This document shows, in pieces, positions 35,446-47,045 of a stretch of DNA of 64,000 nt. The DNA is from Hyphomicrobiales bacterium (GTDB taxonomy: Bacteria > Pseudomonadota > Alphaproteobacteria > Rhizobiales > Xanthobacteraceae): contig JAFKKH010000017.1 of assembly GCA_017305665.1 (NCBI GenBank), positions 124,001 through 188,000 on the forward strand. Reading direction: 5' to 3'. Each line of letters starts with the position of its first letter. Position 1 is the stretch's first letter. The notes under the pieces were generated by a model. It did no database searches. It worked only from the letters and a program-made list of their open reading frames with translations, and was not told the origin of the DNA. Position numbers and translations under genes: made by a program.

Positions 35446-38052
35446 ATGGTTGATACGAAAAATCCTGGCGACAAGACTCTGAGCGTCAGCCCGAGCAAGA
35501 CCTTGACGCTCAAGCCGCGCGTCGAGCAGGGCACCGTGCGCCAGAGCTTCAGCCATGGCCGTAGCAAGCAGGTGGTGGTCGAGAAGCGCGGCAAGCGCCG
35601 CATCGGCGGCGACGCGCCGGTTGCCGAGCCAGCCCCCGCGGCCGAACCTGTCGCCAAGGCCCCCGCGGCCAAGGCGCCGCCGGCCCGCACGACAACGACG
35701 CCTGCGACTCCGCGCGCGAATTCCGGTGTGGTGCTGCGGACGCTGACCGAAGACGAGCGCAGTGCGCGTGCGAGCGCGCTGGCCGAGGCCAAGATTCGTG
35801 CCGAGGAAGAGCGACGTCTGGCCGAAGAGGAAGCCGCCCGCCGCAACAGCAAGGAAGGCCGCGAACAGGCCGAGCGCGAAGCCGCCGAGGCACGCCGCAA
35901 GGCCGAGGAAGAGCGTCACCGCATCGAAGAAGAAGCCAAGCGTAAGGCCGAACTCGAAGCCAAGCGCCGGTTTGGCGAGACTGAGACCAAGGCCCCCGCT
36001 CCGGCCACGACCACCCGCACGGCACCCCCAGTGCGGTCGACCGCCGTCGCAGCCGACGGCAGCGACGAGGATGACGGACCGCGCGTGATCCGCCGCGGCC
36101 CCGGCGGCGCTGCGCGCCCCGTGATCGCGCCCAAGGTCACCGCAAAGCCGGCACCGCAGAAGCAGCGTTCGCGCCTCACCGTCACCACCGCGCTCAATGC
36201 AGATGACGTGCGTGAACGCTCGATCGCGTCGTTCCGCCGCCGCACCCAGCGCCTGAAGGGCCATGCGTCGAACGAGCCGAAGGAAAAGCTCATCCGCGAG
36301 GTCGTGATTCCTGAAGCCATCACCATCCAGGAACTCGCCAACCGCATGTCGGAACGCGCGGTCGATGTGATCCGGATGCTGATGAAGCAGGGCGCGATGC
36401 ACAAGATCACCGACGTGATCGATGCGGATACCGCCCAGCTCATCGCTGAAGAACTTGGCCACACCGTCAAGCGCGTCGCCGCCAGCGACGTCGAGGAAGG
36501 CCTGTTCGACGTCGTCGACGATTCCACCGATACCGAGCCGCGCTCGCCGGTCGTCACCGTTATGGGTCACGTCGACCACGGCAAGACCTCGCTGCTCGAT
36601 GCACTGCGCCATGCCAACGTGGTGTCCGGCGAAGCCGGCGGCATCACCCAGCACATCGGCGCCTATCAGGTCACTTCGCCGGACGGCAAGAAGATCACCT
36701 TCATCGACACGCCGGGCCACGCCGCGTTCACCGCGATGCGTGCCCGCGGCGCCAAGGTCACCGACATCGTGATCCTCGTGGTCGCCGCCGACGACGGCGT
36801 GATGCCGCAGACCATCGAAGCCATCAACCACGCCAAGGCGGCCAAGGTGCCGATGATCGTGGCGATCAACAAGATCGACAAGCCGGAAGCCAAGCCCGAG
36901 CGCGTGCGCACCGAGCTGTTGCAGCACGAAGTGCAGGTGGAGTCGTTCGGCGGCGAGGTGGTCGACGTCGAAGTGTCAGCCAAGAACAAGACCAATCTCG
37001 ACAAGCTGCTCGAGATGATCTCGCTGCAGGCCGATATCCTCGACCTCAAGACCAATGCATCGCGGCCCGCCGAAGGCACCGTGATCGAAGCCAAGCTCGA
37101 TCGCGGCCGTGGTCCTGTCGCTACCGTTCTGGTCCAGCGCGGTACGCTGCGGGTCGGCGACATCATCGTGGCCGGCGCCGAGATGGGCCGCGTCCGCGCG
37201 CTGATCTCGGACCAGGGTGAAACGGTCGATGAGGCCGGACCTTCGGTGCCGGTGGAAGTGCTCGGCTTCAACGGTCCGCCGGAAGCCGGCGATCGTCTCG
37301 CCGTGGTCGAGAACGAAGCCCGCGCGCGCCAGGTGACGAGCTACCGCGCCCATCAGAAGCGCGAAAATGCTGCCGCAAGCGCCTCTGGCATGCGTGGCTC
37401 GCTCGAGCAGATGATGTCGCAGCTCAAGACCACGGGCCGCAAGGACTTCCCGCTGGTCATCAAGGCCGACGTGCAGGGCTCGCTGGAAGCCATTCTCGGT
37501 TCGCTGGAAAAACTCGGCACCGACGAGGTCGCCGCGCGTATCCTGCATGCGGGCGTCGGCGGCATCTCGGAATCCGATGTGACACTGGCCGAAGGCTTCA
37601 ATGCCGCGATCATCGGCTTCAGCGTCCGCGCCAACAAGGAAGCGGCCGCCGCAGCCAAGCGCAACGGCATCGAAATCCGCTACTACAACATCATCTACGA
37701 CCTCGTGGATGACGTGAAGAAGGCGATGTCCGGCCTGCTCGCACCGACGCTGCGCGAGACCATGCTGGGCAACGCGCAGATCCTGGAGGTGTTCAACATC
37801 TCCAAGGTCGGCAAGGTCGCGGGTTGCCGCGTCACCGACGGCACCGTGGAACGCGGCGCGAATGTGCGCCTGATCCGCGACAACGTCGTTGTGCACGAGG
37901 GCAAGCTGTCGACCCTCAAGCGCTTCAAGGATGAAGTGAAGGAAGTGCAGTCCGGACAGGAGTGCGGCATGGCCTTCGAGAACTACGGCGACATGCGCGT
38001 CGGCGACGTTATCGAGTGCTATCGCGTGGAGACCATCCAGCGTTCGCTGTAA
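35446..38052 (+). CDS. infB: translation initiation factor IF-2
   Basis: IF-2 brings fMet-tRNA to the 30S subunit and hydrolyses GTP on subunit joining. The 868-aa product has a long charged N-terminal region (about 1-250) with an Ala/Glu/Arg-rich coiled segment at 105-185. The IF2_N domain is near residue 285 ([30 protein letters not shown]). The G domain starts near residue 365 with G1 GHVDHGKT, G3 DTPGHAAF and G4 [11 protein letters not shown], followed by beta-barrels and the C-terminal tRNA-binding domain. The size is normal for alphaproteobacteria. Confidence 0.97.
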   Translation: MVDTKNPGDKTLSVSPSKTLTLKPRVEQGTVRQSFSHGRSKQVVVEKRGKRRIGGDAPVAEPAPAAEPVAKAPAAKAPPARTTTTPATPRANSGVVLRTLTEDERSARASALAEAKIRAEEERRLAEEEAARRNSKEGREQAEREAAEARRKAEEERHRIEEEAKRKAELEAKRRFGETETKAPAPATTTRTAPPVRSTAVAADGSDEDDGPRVIRRGPGGAARPVIAPKVTAKPAPQKQRSRLTVTTALNADDVRERSIASFRRRTQRLKGHASNEPKEKLIREVVIPEAITIQELANRMSERAVDVIRMLMKQGAMHKITDVIDADTAQLIAEELGHTVKRVAASDVEEGLFDVVDDSTDTEPRSPVVTVMGHVDHGKTSLLDALRHANVVSGEAGGITQHIGAYQVTSPDGKKITFIDTPGHAAFTAMRARGAKVTDIVILVVAADDGVMPQTIEAINHAKAAKVPMIVAINKIDKPEAKPERVRTELLQHEVQVESFGGEVVDVEVSAKNKTNLDKLLEMISLQADILDLKTNASRPAEGTVIEAKLDRGRGPVATVLVQRGTLRVGDIIVAGAEMGRVRALISDQGETVDEAGPSVPVEVLGFNGPPEAGDRLAVVENEARARQVTSYRAHQKRENAAASASGMRGSLEQMMSQLKTTGRKDFPLVIKADVQGSLEAILGSLEKLGTDEVAARILHAGVGGISESDVTLAEGFNAAIIGFSVRANKEAAAAAKRNGIEIRYYNIIYDLVDDVKKAMSGLLAPTLRETMLGNAQILEVFNISKVGKVAGCRVTDGTVERGANVRLIRDNVVVHEGKLSTLKRFKDEVKEVQSGQECGMAFENYGDMRVGDVIECYRVETIQRSL

Positions 38053-38088
38053 GTCCAAATCTTACAAGAACGTCTGTTTAGCTGAAGA

Positions 38089-38205
38089 CGTCATGCCCGG
38101 TCGAAAGCGCGAAGCGTGTCTTCGCATAACTGGCCGGGCATCCACGTCTTGAAGAACTCGACAAGGGTAAAGACGTAAATGCCCGCCACAAGCGCGGGCA
38201 TGACG
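38089..38205. repeat. intergenic palindromic repeat, CGTCATGCCCGG type (copy 2)
   Basis: This 117-bp element begins CGTCATGCCCGG and ends GCGCGGGCATGACG. Inside are GGCCGGGCATCCACGTCTT (shared with the 10389-10465 copy) and the hairpin ATGCCCGCCACAAGCGCGGGCAT. It lies between infB and rbfA, so it is transcribed within the operon and should fold as stable mRNA stems, perhaps a processing or pausing site. Confidence 0.75.
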
Positions 38206-38226
38206 ACTGTTTTGAAAGATCGTTTC

Positions 38227-38655
38227 ATGCCTCGCCACCATCAGTCGGCAAAAAATCCCGGCGGCTCGCAGCGTCAGTTGCGCGTCGGCGAGACTGTGCG
38301 CCACGCGATCGCCGAGATTCTAACGCAGGGTCTCGTGCATGATCCGGTGCTCGAAGGACACCTTATCACCGTGCCCGAGGTCCGCATGAGCGCCGACCTC
38401 AAGCTCGCGACGGTTTATGTGATGCCGCTCGGCGGCCGCGACACGGACGACGTGATCGCTGCGCTCGATCACAACAAGAAATTCCTGCGCGGCGAGATCG
38501 CACGCCGCGTTAACCTGAAATTTGCACCTGATATCCGTTTCCGCGTCGACGACCGATTCGACGAAGCGGAACGTATCGAGAAATTATTGAGAACACCGGC
38601 GGTGCAGAGAGACCTCGCATCGCCTTCACATGATCCGGAAGAGTCAGATTCATGA
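38227..38655 (+). CDS. rbfA: 30S ribosome-binding factor RbfA
   Basis: RbfA binds immature 30S particles during late 16S maturation, especially in the cold. The 142-aa product shows the KH-like fold with [25 protein letters not shown] at the start, [24 protein letters not shown] in the middle, and [44 protein letters not shown] blocks at the end. The ATG at 38227 is preferred, since the frame opening at 38179 lies in the intergenic repeat. The end overlaps truB by 4 nt. Confidence 0.95.
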   Translation: MPRHHQSAKNPGGSQRQLRVGETVRHAIAEILTQGLVHDPVLEGHLITVPEVRMSADLKLATVYVMPLGGRDTDDVIAALDHNKKFLRGEIARRVNLKFAPDIRFRVDDRFDEAERIEKLLRTPAVQRDLASPSHDPEESDS

Positions 38656-39779
38656 TCGTCACGACGCGTAGCGACGCGGCCGATTCGCCATCGGCCGAAT
38701 CAGCCGCCGCCAATCAGACCCACTCGTTCGATGCGGCCGGCGCTGACGTCGCACGCGCGGCCGACGGCCAATTCCGTCCCAACGATCCGCGCGCAAACAA
38801 ATCGCAACGACAGAACCAGCAGCCGCGCCGCGACAAACGCGATGTGCACGGCTGGGTCATCCTCGACAAGCCGGTTGGCATGACCTCGACCCACGCGGTG
38901 GCGGTCGTGAAGCGGCTGTTTTCGGCGAAGCGCGCCGGTCACGCCGGCACCCTTGATCCATTGGCCTCCGGCGGCCTGCCCGTTGCTCTGGGCGAAGCCA
39001 CCAAAACGGTCCCATTCGTGATGGATGGCCGCAAGCGCTACCGCTTCACGGTGTGCTGGGGCGAGGAGCGCGACACCGACGACACCGAAGGCCGCGCCAC
39101 GGCCACCAGCGACGCCAGGCCCACGGTCGAGGCGATCGAAACCCTGCTGCCCCGCTTCCGGGGTCTGATCGAGCAGATCCCCCCACAATATTCGGCGATC
39201 AAGATTCAGGGGGAACGGGCCTATGACCTCGCCCGCGACGGCGAAACCGTGGAACTGAAGCCTCGCCCTGTCGAAATCCATGAATTAATCCTTGTCGAAC
39301 AACAGGATAGCTCTCATTCGGTGTTCGAGGCCGAGTGCGGCAAGGGCACCTATGTGCGGGCGCTGGCCCGCGATATCGGCCGGATTCTCGGCTGTTACGG
39401 CCATATCAGCGCCCTGCGACGGACGCTGGTCGGCCCCTTCGACGAAGCCGACATGATTCCGCTGGAAGAATTGGAGGCTTTGTGCAATAGAGCCGCGTCC
39501 GGCGAGGGAAGCCTCGCCGACGCGCTTTTGCCCGTTGAGACCGCGCTGGACGACATCCCGGCACTGGCCGTCACACGGGCTGATGCGGCAAGGCTCCACA
39601 GGGGCCAGGCCGTTTTGTTGCGCGGACGGGATGCGCCCCAGAGTAGCGGCACAGTCTATGTCACGGTGGCAGGCCGGTTATTGGCCCTCGCCGAACTTGG
39701 CAATGGCGAACTCATCCCCAAGCGCGTGTTCAACCTGACCGGGCTGACAGCCAGCTCCGGTCGCAACGAAAGAGTCTGA
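38652..39779 (+). CDS. truB: tRNA pseudouridine(55) synthase TruB
   Basis: TruB makes pseudouridine 55 in the T-loop of tRNAs. The 375-aa protein has an unusual N-terminal extension of about 70 residues (Ala/Asn/Gln/Arg-rich), then [25 protein letters not shown], the catalytic Asp in [26 protein letters not shown] (near residue 101), and [21 protein letters not shown]-terminal PUA-like region ends the protein. The extension may be translated from 38652, as the 4-nt overlap with rbfA suggests, or an internal start may be used. Confidence 0.95.
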   Translation: MIVTTRSDAADSPSAESAAANQTHSFDAAGADVARAADGQFRPNDPRANKSQRQNQQPRRDKRDVHGWVILDKPVGMTSTHAVAVVKRLFSAKRAGHAGTLDPLASGGLPVALGEATKTVPFVMDGRKRYRFTVCWGEERDTDDTEGRATATSDARPTVEAIETLLPRFRGLIEQIPPQYSAIKIQGERAYDLARDGETVELKPRPVEIHELILVEQQDSSHSVFEAECGKGTYVRALARDIGRILGCYGHISALRRTLVGPFDEADMIPLEELEALCNRAASGEGSLADALLPVETALDDIPALAVTRADAARLHRGQAVLLRGRDAPQSSGTVYVTVAGRLLALAELGNGELIPKRVFNLTGLTASSGRNERV

Positions 39780-39781
39780 CG

Positions 39782-40051
39782 ATGTCGGTTACCGCCGAAC
39801 GCAAAGCGGAAATCATCCAGTCCAACGCCCTCAAGAAGGGCGACACCGGTTCGCCGGAGGTTCAGGTTGCGATCCTGTCGGAACGCATCACCAACCTCAC
39901 GAACCATTTCAAGAGCCACACCAAGGATAATCACTCCCGTCGTGGCCTCCTGAAGCTCGTATCCACGCGTCGTTCCCTTCTCGATTACATCAAGAAGAAG
40001 GACGAGGCGCGTTACCAGGCTCTGCTCGAAAAGCACAACATCCGCCGCTGA
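39782..40051 (+). CDS. rpsO: 30S ribosomal protein S15
   Basis: S15 is a primary binder of the 16S rRNA central domain. The 89-aa sequence is full length, with [57 protein letters not shown] visible as consecutive family blocks. The gene starts 2 nt after truB and precedes pnp, as in nearly all proteobacteria. A GC-rich hairpin follows its stop. Confidence 0.97.
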   Translation: MSVTAERKAEIIQSNALKKGDTGSPEVQVAILSERITNLTNHFKSHTKDNHSRRGLLKLVSTRRSLLDYIKKKDEARYQALLEKHNIRR

Positions 40052-40059
40052 GCAAAGCC

Positions 40060-40081
40060 GGCGCGCGCATTCGCGCGCGCT
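40060..40081 (+). terminator. GC-rich hairpin after rpsO
   Basis: An almost palindromic GCGCGCGCATTCGCGCGCGC lies 10 nt after the rpsO stop. It would form a stem of about eight GC pairs. No T run follows, so it may be an mRNA 3-prime stabiliser or partial terminator separating rpsO from pnp. Confidence 0.5.
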
Positions 40082-40272
40082 GCTACGCGTGGACGCGAAT
40101 GTCCGCGCGATACAGCATGGTCTGCGATAGAAATCGATTCTTGAAAAGCAGATCATGTCGGAAGAAGAGCGTGTCCAGCAGCAATCCGGCGGCTGGGCGA
40201 TAACGGGTCAAATGCCCGTACCATCGGAAGGATGGACGCCATTCAAGACATGAAGACCATGGCAGGATCGCA

Positions 40273-40310
40273 GGGCGCTGAAATCGCGAGTGTTGTCGCG
40301 ATCAGCGCCC
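40273..40310 (+). promoter_or_regulatory. long leader hairpin upstream of pnp
   Basis: GGGCGCTG (40273-40280) pairs with CAGCGCCC (40303-40310). After a two-base bulge, ATCGCGA (40283-40289) pairs with TCGCGAT (40296-40302), leaving a 6-nt loop. This 15-bp stem lies 67 nt before the pnp ATG. In E. coli an RNase III-cut leader stem mediates PNPase autocontrol; a like role here is inference. Confidence 0.6.
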
Positions 40311-40377
40311 CGCAATCTTGCGCATGGTTTTTGCGTTCTGGCGTCCATGCTTTCGTGAACCCATGAAAGATACCACT

Positions 40378-42528
40378 ATGTTCAACAAGCATTCCGTCGA
40401 GATCGATTGGGGTGGACGTCCGCTCAAACTCGAAACCGGCAAGATCGCCCGCCAAGCCGACGGCGCCGTGATGGCGACCTACGGCGAGACCGTCGTGCTC
40501 GCCACCGTCGTCGCCGCGAAGGCGCCGCGCGAGGGTGTCGACTTTCTGCCGCTCACCGTCGACTATCAGGAAAAGACCTACGCCGCCGGCCGCATTCCCG
40601 GCGGGTACTTCAAGCGCGAAGGACGCCCGACCGAGAAGGAAACGCTGGTCTCCCGCCTGATCGACCGTCCGATCCGTCCGCTGTTCGCCGACGGCTGGCG
40701 CAACGAGACCCAGGTCATCGTCACCGTGCTGTCGCACGACATGGAGAACGATCCCGACGTGCTGGCGATGGTCGCGGCCTCCGCCGCGCTGACGCTGTCC
40801 GGCGCACCGTTCAAGGGCCCGATCGGCGCGGCCCGCGTCGCTTTCAGCAACGACGAGTACATCCTCAACCCGACGCTTGACGAGATGACCGACACCCAGC
40901 TCGAGCTGGTGGTCGCCGGCACCTCGGACGCGGTGCTGATGGTCGAGTCCGAAGCCAAGGAGCTGTCGGAAGAGATCATGCTCGGCGCCGTGATGTTCGG
41001 TCACCGGCATTTCCAGCCGGTCATCAACGCGATCATCGAACTGGCCGAGAAGGCCGCGAAGGAGCCGCGCGAGGTCACCGCGATCGATAACAGCGAGATC
41101 GAAAAGGAAATGCTCGCGCTGGTCGAGCAGGATCTGCGCAAGGCTTACGCGATCCCGGTGAAGCAGGACCGCTACGCCGCCGTCGGCGCCGTCAAGGAAA
41201 AGGCGATGGCGCACTTCTTCCCGGAAGGCCAGGAGCCGAAATACGACAAGCTCCGCGTCGCCGGCGTGTTCAAGGAGTTGGAAGCCAAGATCGTTCGCTG
41301 GAACATCCTCGACACCGGCAAGCGCATCGATGGCCGCGACGTCAAGACGGTGCGTAACATCCTCGCCGAAGTCGGCGTGCTGCCTCGCGCGCACGGTTCG
41401 GCGCTGTTCACCCGCGGTGAAACCCAGGCGATGGTCGTCACCACGCTCGGCACCGGCGAGGACGAGCAGTACATCGACTCGCTCGCGGGAACGTACAAGG
41501 AAACGTTCCTGCTGCATTACAACTTCCCGCCCTACTCGGTCGGTGAAACCGGACGCCTTGGCGGCACCAAGCGCCGCGAGATCGGCCACGGCAAGCTGGC
41601 GTGGCGCGCGATCCATCCGGTGCTGCCGCCGCATCACGAATTCCCCTACACCATCCGCGTGGTCTCGGAGATAACCGAGTCGAACGGTTCGTCGTCGATG
41701 GCCTCCGTTTGCGGCGCTTCGCTGTCGCTGATGGATGCGGGTGTTCCGTTGAAGCGGCCGACGGCGGGTATCGCCATGGGCCTCATCCTCGAAGGTTCGC
41801 GCTTCGCGGTGCTGTCGGACATCCTCGGTGACGAGGATCATCTCGGCGACATGGACTTCAAGGTGGCCGGCACCGAGCAGGGCATCACCTCACTGCAGAT
41901 GGACATCAAGATCGAGGGCATCACCGAGGAGATCATGAAGGCCGCGCTCGCCCAGGCGAAGGACGGCCGCGTTCACATCCTCGGGGAAATGGCCAAGGCG
42001 TTGACCAACGCCCGCGCCGAACTCGGCGAATACGCGCCGCGCATCGAGACCTTCAAGATCCCGACCGACAAGATCCGTGAAGTGATCGGCACCGGCGGCA
42101 AGGTGATCCGCGAGATCGTCGAGAAGACGGGCGCCAAGGTCAACATCGAGGACGACGGCACCGTGAAGGTCGCATCCAACGACGGCGAGGCGATGAAGGC
42201 CGCGATCAAGTGGATCAAGTCGATCGCCTCCGATCCGGAAGTCGGCCAGATCTACGATGGCACCGTGGTCAAGGTGATGGAGTTCGGCGCCTTCGTGAAC
42301 TTCTTCGGCGCCAAGGATGGTCTCGTGCATATTTCGCAGCTCGCTGCGAACCGGGTGCAGAAGACCTCCGACGTGGTCAAGGAAGGCGACAAGGTCAAGG
42401 TCAAGCTGCTCGGCTTCGACGATCGCGGCAAGACGCGGCTGTCGATGAAGGTGGTCGACCAGCAGACCGGCGAAGACCTCGAGGCCAAGCAGAAGGCCGA
42501 GGCGCCGCGCGAGGCCGCGGGCGAGTAA
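40378..42528 (+). CDS. pnp: polyribonucleotide nucleotidyltransferase (PNPase)
   Basis: PNPase degrades RNA 3-prime to 5-prime by phosphorolysis and is a degradosome partner. The 716-aa product shows two RNase PH cores (the first with [33 protein letters not shown], the second with the active-site [19 protein letters not shown] block and [19 protein letters not shown]), an all-helical linker, a KH domain ([21 protein letters not shown]) and a C-terminal S1 domain ([20 protein letters not shown]). The start at 40378 ([16 protein letters not shown]) is the family start. Confidence 0.97.
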   Translation: MFNKHSVEIDWGGRPLKLETGKIARQADGAVMATYGETVVLATVVAAKAPREGVDFLPLTVDYQEKTYAAGRIPGGYFKREGRPTEKETLVSRLIDRPIRPLFADGWRNETQVIVTVLSHDMENDPDVLAMVAASAALTLSGAPFKGPIGAARVAFSNDEYILNPTLDEMTDTQLELVVAGTSDAVLMVESEAKELSEEIMLGAVMFGHRHFQPVINAIIELAEKAAKEPREVTAIDNSEIEKEMLALVEQDLRKAYAIPVKQDRYAAVGAVKEKAMAHFFPEGQEPKYDKLRVAGVFKELEAKIVRWNILDTGKRIDGRDVKTVRNILAEVGVLPRAHGSALFTRGETQAMVVTTLGTGEDEQYIDSLAGTYKETFLLHYNFPPYSVGETGRLGGTKRREIGHGKLAWRAIHPVLPPHHEFPYTIRVVSEITESNGSSSMASVCGASLSLMDAGVPLKRPTAGIAMGLILEGSRFAVLSDILGDEDHLGDMDFKVAGTEQGITSLQMDIKIEGITEEIMKAALAQAKDGRVHILGEMAKALTNARAELGEYAPRIETFKIPTDKIREVIGTGGKVIREIVEKTGAKVNIEDDGTVKVASNDGEAMKAAIKWIKSIASDPEVGQIYDGTVVKVMEFGAFVNFFGAKDGLVHISQLAANRVQKTSDVVKEGDKVKVKLLGFDDRGKTRLSMKVVDQQTGEDLEAKQKAEAPREAAGE

Positions 42529-42560
42529 TTCTCTCGCAAGAAGCGACCGACACGAACTAG

Positions 42561-42588
42561 TAAAGGGCGGCCGCGAGGCCGCCCTTTA
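42561..42588. terminator. bidirectional terminator after pnp
   Basis: TAAAGGGCGGCC (42561-42572) and GGCCGCCCTTTA (42577-42588) form a perfect 12-bp stem with a GCGA tetraloop. The A/T ends give short U-runs on both strands, so it can end both pnp and the facing small gene. Confidence 0.85.
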
Positions 42589-42592
42589 CCTG

Positions 42593-42775
42593 TTAGGCGT
42601 ACTGAATCAAGGCCCAGTAAACGGACTTTCCGTTGTGTGGCGGCATACGATTGCCCTTTGCAATTGGGGCCGTCGTCGAAGGAACGTCTTCGGAACGCCA
42701 AACACCACTCTCCGGACAGATTTCTCCGGTATGGCATTTGGTGCCGATTGGGGCCTTGGCTAATGCATAGCTCAT
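42593..42775 (-). CDS. small 60-aa protein, YjzC-like
   Basis: The product has 60 residues. It carries KCHTGEICPESGVWRS near residue 13, IAKGNRMPPHNGKSVYWALIQYA at the end, and a CHTGEIC cysteine pair. The pattern G-x-x-CP-x-SG-x-W followed by KG-x-x-xPP and a terminal Trp resembles small YjzC-like or SGVW-type proteins of unknown function. AAGGAAAA lies 4-11 nt before the ATG, a good ribosome site, and a perfect terminator follows the stop, so I regard it as real despite its size. Its ribosome site lies in an inverted repeat (42784-42810). Confidence 0.65.
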   Translation of the reverse strand: MSYALAKAPIGTKCHTGEICPESGVWRSEDVPSTTAPIAKGNRMPPHNGKSVYWALIQYA

Positions 42776-42783
42776 AGTGTTTT

Positions 42784-42810
42784 CCTTGTTCGTTCATGTG
42801 AACAACAAGG
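42784..42810 (-). promoter_or_regulatory. inverted repeat covering the ribosome site of the small gene
   Basis: On the plus strand CCTTGTT (42784-42790) is matched by AACAAGG (42804-42810), with a nested GTTCA/TGAAC pair inside. In the minus-strand mRNA the AAGG of the Shine-Dalgarno would be paired. It may gate translation (thermo- or protein-responsive) or be a DNA operator. Confidence 0.45.
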
Positions 42811-42817
42811 TCAGGCC

Positions 42818-42846
42818 TTGACGAGTTTTGACGGATGGATTCTATT
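42818..42846 (+). promoter_or_regulatory. candidate promoter of a small RNA
   Basis: TTGACG (42818-42823) and TCTATT (42841-42846) have an ideal 17-bp spacing. The start of transcription would be near 42853, about 60 nt before a strong terminator hairpin. No coding gene lies downstream on this strand before oxyR, which is on the opposite strand. Confidence 0.4.
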
Positions 42847-42852
42847 GAAGCC

Positions 42853-42946
42853 GTCCTAGAGAGCACTCGCCGCCCATCGACCTGACCGGGTTAGCATGGG
42901 CTTGGACACCGGGCCGTTCGAAGTTGGCGCTTCGAACGGCCTTTCT
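42853..42946 (+). ncRNA. candidate trans-acting small RNA, about 95 nt
   Basis: The inferred transcript runs from the predicted start near 42853 to the T run after the hairpin at 42912-42941. A 16-codon open frame (42835-42885) overlaps but starts before the predicted transcript and lacks a ribosome site, so a peptide is less likely. The sequence does not match alphaproteobacterial small RNAs I know (suhB, ar14, ar15, 6S, 4.5S). Confidence 0.4.
42912..42946 (+). terminator. intrinsic terminator with 12-bp perfect stem
   Basis: GGCCGTTCGAAG (42912-42923) pairs exactly with CTTCGAACGGCC (42930-42941), loop TTGGCG, then TTTCTG. It faces the plus strand, where no coding gene ends nearby, which is the main evidence for a short non-coding transcript upstream. 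The following 43000s stretch to oxyR is AT-richer and shows no gene. Confidence 0.75.
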
Positions 42947-43067
42947 GCGTCCTGACTTGAGTCCTACGCCCGTCTATTTCAGAGAGTCAAGGGACGGTAG
43001 GTACGCACTCAACAGATAAACAACATATAGAAATAACTGGGATTTTAGGTATTCGATTAACTTTAAA

Positions 43068-44015
43068 TTAACTCCGCCGCCGTGCCCTCCGCAGCGATTC
43101 GGCCGAATCACTCCCTGTCACACTCGCCTTCACCACCTCACCCAGCGCCGCAAAGTCCGCCTTGCGCGGTGAGGTGCGACGGAATGCGAGTCCGATATTG
43201 CGGCCGGGCTGCGGCTCTTCCAGCCGCAGGAATTTAACACGATCGTCGCGCGCCTCGACATCGGCGGCGATCTGCGGGATCAGCGTCACACCGTAACCGC
43301 CGGCGACCATCTGCATCACCGTCGTAAGGCTCGACGCGCCGAAGGTCATGCCGGTCGCGCCAGGTGCCGCGCCACGCGGAATCGTCGCGCAGAACGCGAG
43401 CGCCTGATCGCGCAGGCAGTGACCGTCCTCAAGCAAAATCAAACGCGACTGATCGATGTCGCGCGCCGCCACACGGCGATTGCCCGGCCGCGGATCGCTC
43501 GACGGCACGGCCAGCAGGAACAGATCGTCGAACAGCACAAGCGTATCGATATCGGGTTCGCCCAGCGGCAGCGCCAGCATGGCGGCATCGAGCACGCCGC
43601 TCTTGATCTCGTCGACGAGCTGCCGGGTCTGGGTCTCGCGCAACTCAAGCTGCAATTCCGGAAACTGCGCCTGCAGCGCCGGCAGGATGCGCGGCAGCAG
43701 ATACGGCGCCAGCGACGGAATGATGCCGAGCGTCAACCGTCCCGTCAGCGGATTGGCGCGATGGCGGGCGAAGTCGACAAGATCGCGGGCCGAGGCCAGC
43801 AGATCTTCGCCGCGGCGTGCGATCTCGCGGCCGATCTCGGTCAGCATCACATCGCCCGGCCGCCGTTCCACCAGCGTCACACCGAGAAACTGTTCCAGAT
43901 CCCGGATCTGCATCGACAATGCAGGCTGGGTGATGGCACAGGCCTCGGCGGCACGACCGAAGTGGCCGTGGCGGGCGAGCGCGGCGAGATAGCGCAACTG
44001 CTTGAAGGTCACCAT
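43068..44015 (-). CDS. oxyR: hydrogen peroxide-sensing LysR regulator OxyR
   Basis: The 315-aa protein has the LysR HTH (residues 3-60: FKQLRYLAALARHGHFGRAAEACAITQPALSMQIRDLE) and an effector domain with the redox pair Cys200 and Cys209 in LEDGHCLRDQALAFC. Position and surrounding residues correspond to E. coli Cys199/Cys208, whose disulfide activates the protein. It is divergent from katG, its usual target, with a 266-nt spacer. A GATAAACTTATC palindrome lies just upstream of its own ATG. Confidence 0.94.
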   Translation of the reverse strand: MVTFKQLRYLAALARHGHFGRAAEACAITQPALSMQIRDLEQFLGVTLVERRPGDVMLTEIGREIARRGEDLLASARDLVDFARHRANPLTGRLTLGIIPSLAPYLLPRILPALQAQFPELQLELRETQTRQLVDEIKSGVLDAAMLALPLGEPDIDTLVLFDDLFLLAVPSSDPRPGNRRVAARDIDQSRLILLEDGHCLRDQALAFCATIPRGAAPGATGMTFGASSLTTVMQMVAGGYGVTLIPQIAADVEARDDRVKFLRLEEPQPGRNIGLAFRRTSPRKADFAALGEVVKASVTGSDSAESLRRARRRS

Positions 44016-44024
44016 ACTCGATCA

Positions 44025-46447
<2,423 letters not shown>

Positions 46448-46472
46448 TCCGCACCGATCCGACTGCAAATCA

Positions 46473-46501
46473 GCCCCCGCGGCATTGCCGCGGGGGCTTT
46501 T
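46473..46501 (+). terminator. intrinsic terminator of katG
   Basis: GCCCCCGCGGC (46473-46483) pairs perfectly with GCCGCGGGGGC (46487-46497) over a 3-nt loop, followed by TTTTCATTT. It begins 25 nt after the katG stop. Confidence 0.88.
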
Positions 46502-46594
46502 CATTTGTCTGAGACATCGACATCCTCCGCAAATTCGCCACAGCCGCCTCGCTTCCTATGCGGGGAACGCCCAACCTCTGCAGGACGTGCATCA

Positions 46595-47038
46595 ATGAAC
46601 ATCCGTCCAGCGAGGCCGGACGAGTACGACGACGTCGCCAGGGTCTGGATGGAGAGCTGGGTCTCGACCGGACTCGCCGAAGCCAGCAATTTCCTGCTCG
46701 CCAACTTGCGTGCACGGATCGCGCACGAGGTCGACAACGGCTGGGATCTGTTTGTCGCCGACGATGGCGGCCGGCTGGCCGCGATGCTGGCGCTGCAGCC
46801 GCGCGACAACTACCTCGATCAGCTCTTTGTTGCACCCGACGATCAAGGTCGCGGACTTGGACGGCGGCTGCTCACCTTCACCCGGCAGCGCCTGCCTGAC
46901 GAAATCTGGCTACGTTGCGTGCGAGAAAATACCAAGGCCTGGCGCTGGTACGAGCGCGAGGGCTTTGTGTATGAAAAGGAATCCGCCGAACCCGCTACTG
47001 GCTATACCATGAAATACTATCGCTGGAAAAAAGGATGA
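46595..47038 (+). CDS. GNAT family N-acetyltransferase
   Basis: The 147-aa product is a minimal GNAT domain: MNIRPARPDEYDDVARVWMESW at the start, LDQLFVAPDDQGRGLGRRLLTFTRQRL (acetyl-CoA loop QGRGLG) near residue 78, and VRENTKAWRWYEREGFVYE near residue 109. The acceptor is unknown. The ATG at 46595 begins the family-like domain; the open frame from 46505 adds 30 low-complexity residues. It is followed 7 nt later by the GST gene, so both may share a transcript after katG. Confidence 0.88.
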   Translation: MNIRPARPDEYDDVARVWMESWVSTGLAEASNFLLANLRARIAHEVDNGWDLFVADDGGRLAAMLALQPRDNYLDQLFVAPDDQGRGLGRRLLTFTRQRLPDEIWLRCVRENTKAWRWYEREGFVYEKESAEPATGYTMKYYRWKKG

Positions 47039-47045
47039 TCGTCCG

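Larger units (their letters stand above)
40052..40377 (+). other. rpsO-pnp intergenic region with two hairpins
   Basis: These 326 bases hold a GC hairpin at 40060-40081 just after rpsO, a possible 32-codon open frame at 40155-40253 with no good ribosome site, and a strong leader hairpin at 40273-40310 before pnp. The arrangement resembles the enteric rpsO-pnp junction, where pnp has its own promoter and a processed leader. I cannot fix the promoter. Confidence 0.5.

Noticed and set aside
35392..36927. 511-aa minus-strand frame over infB
   Set aside because: It opposes the Ala/Glu-rich part of IF-2; the repetitive Gly/Arg content is a result of that composition.
42835..42885. 16-codon frame near the candidate small RNA
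   Set aside because: It begins before the predicted transcript and lacks a ribosome site, so I prefer a non-coding RNA.
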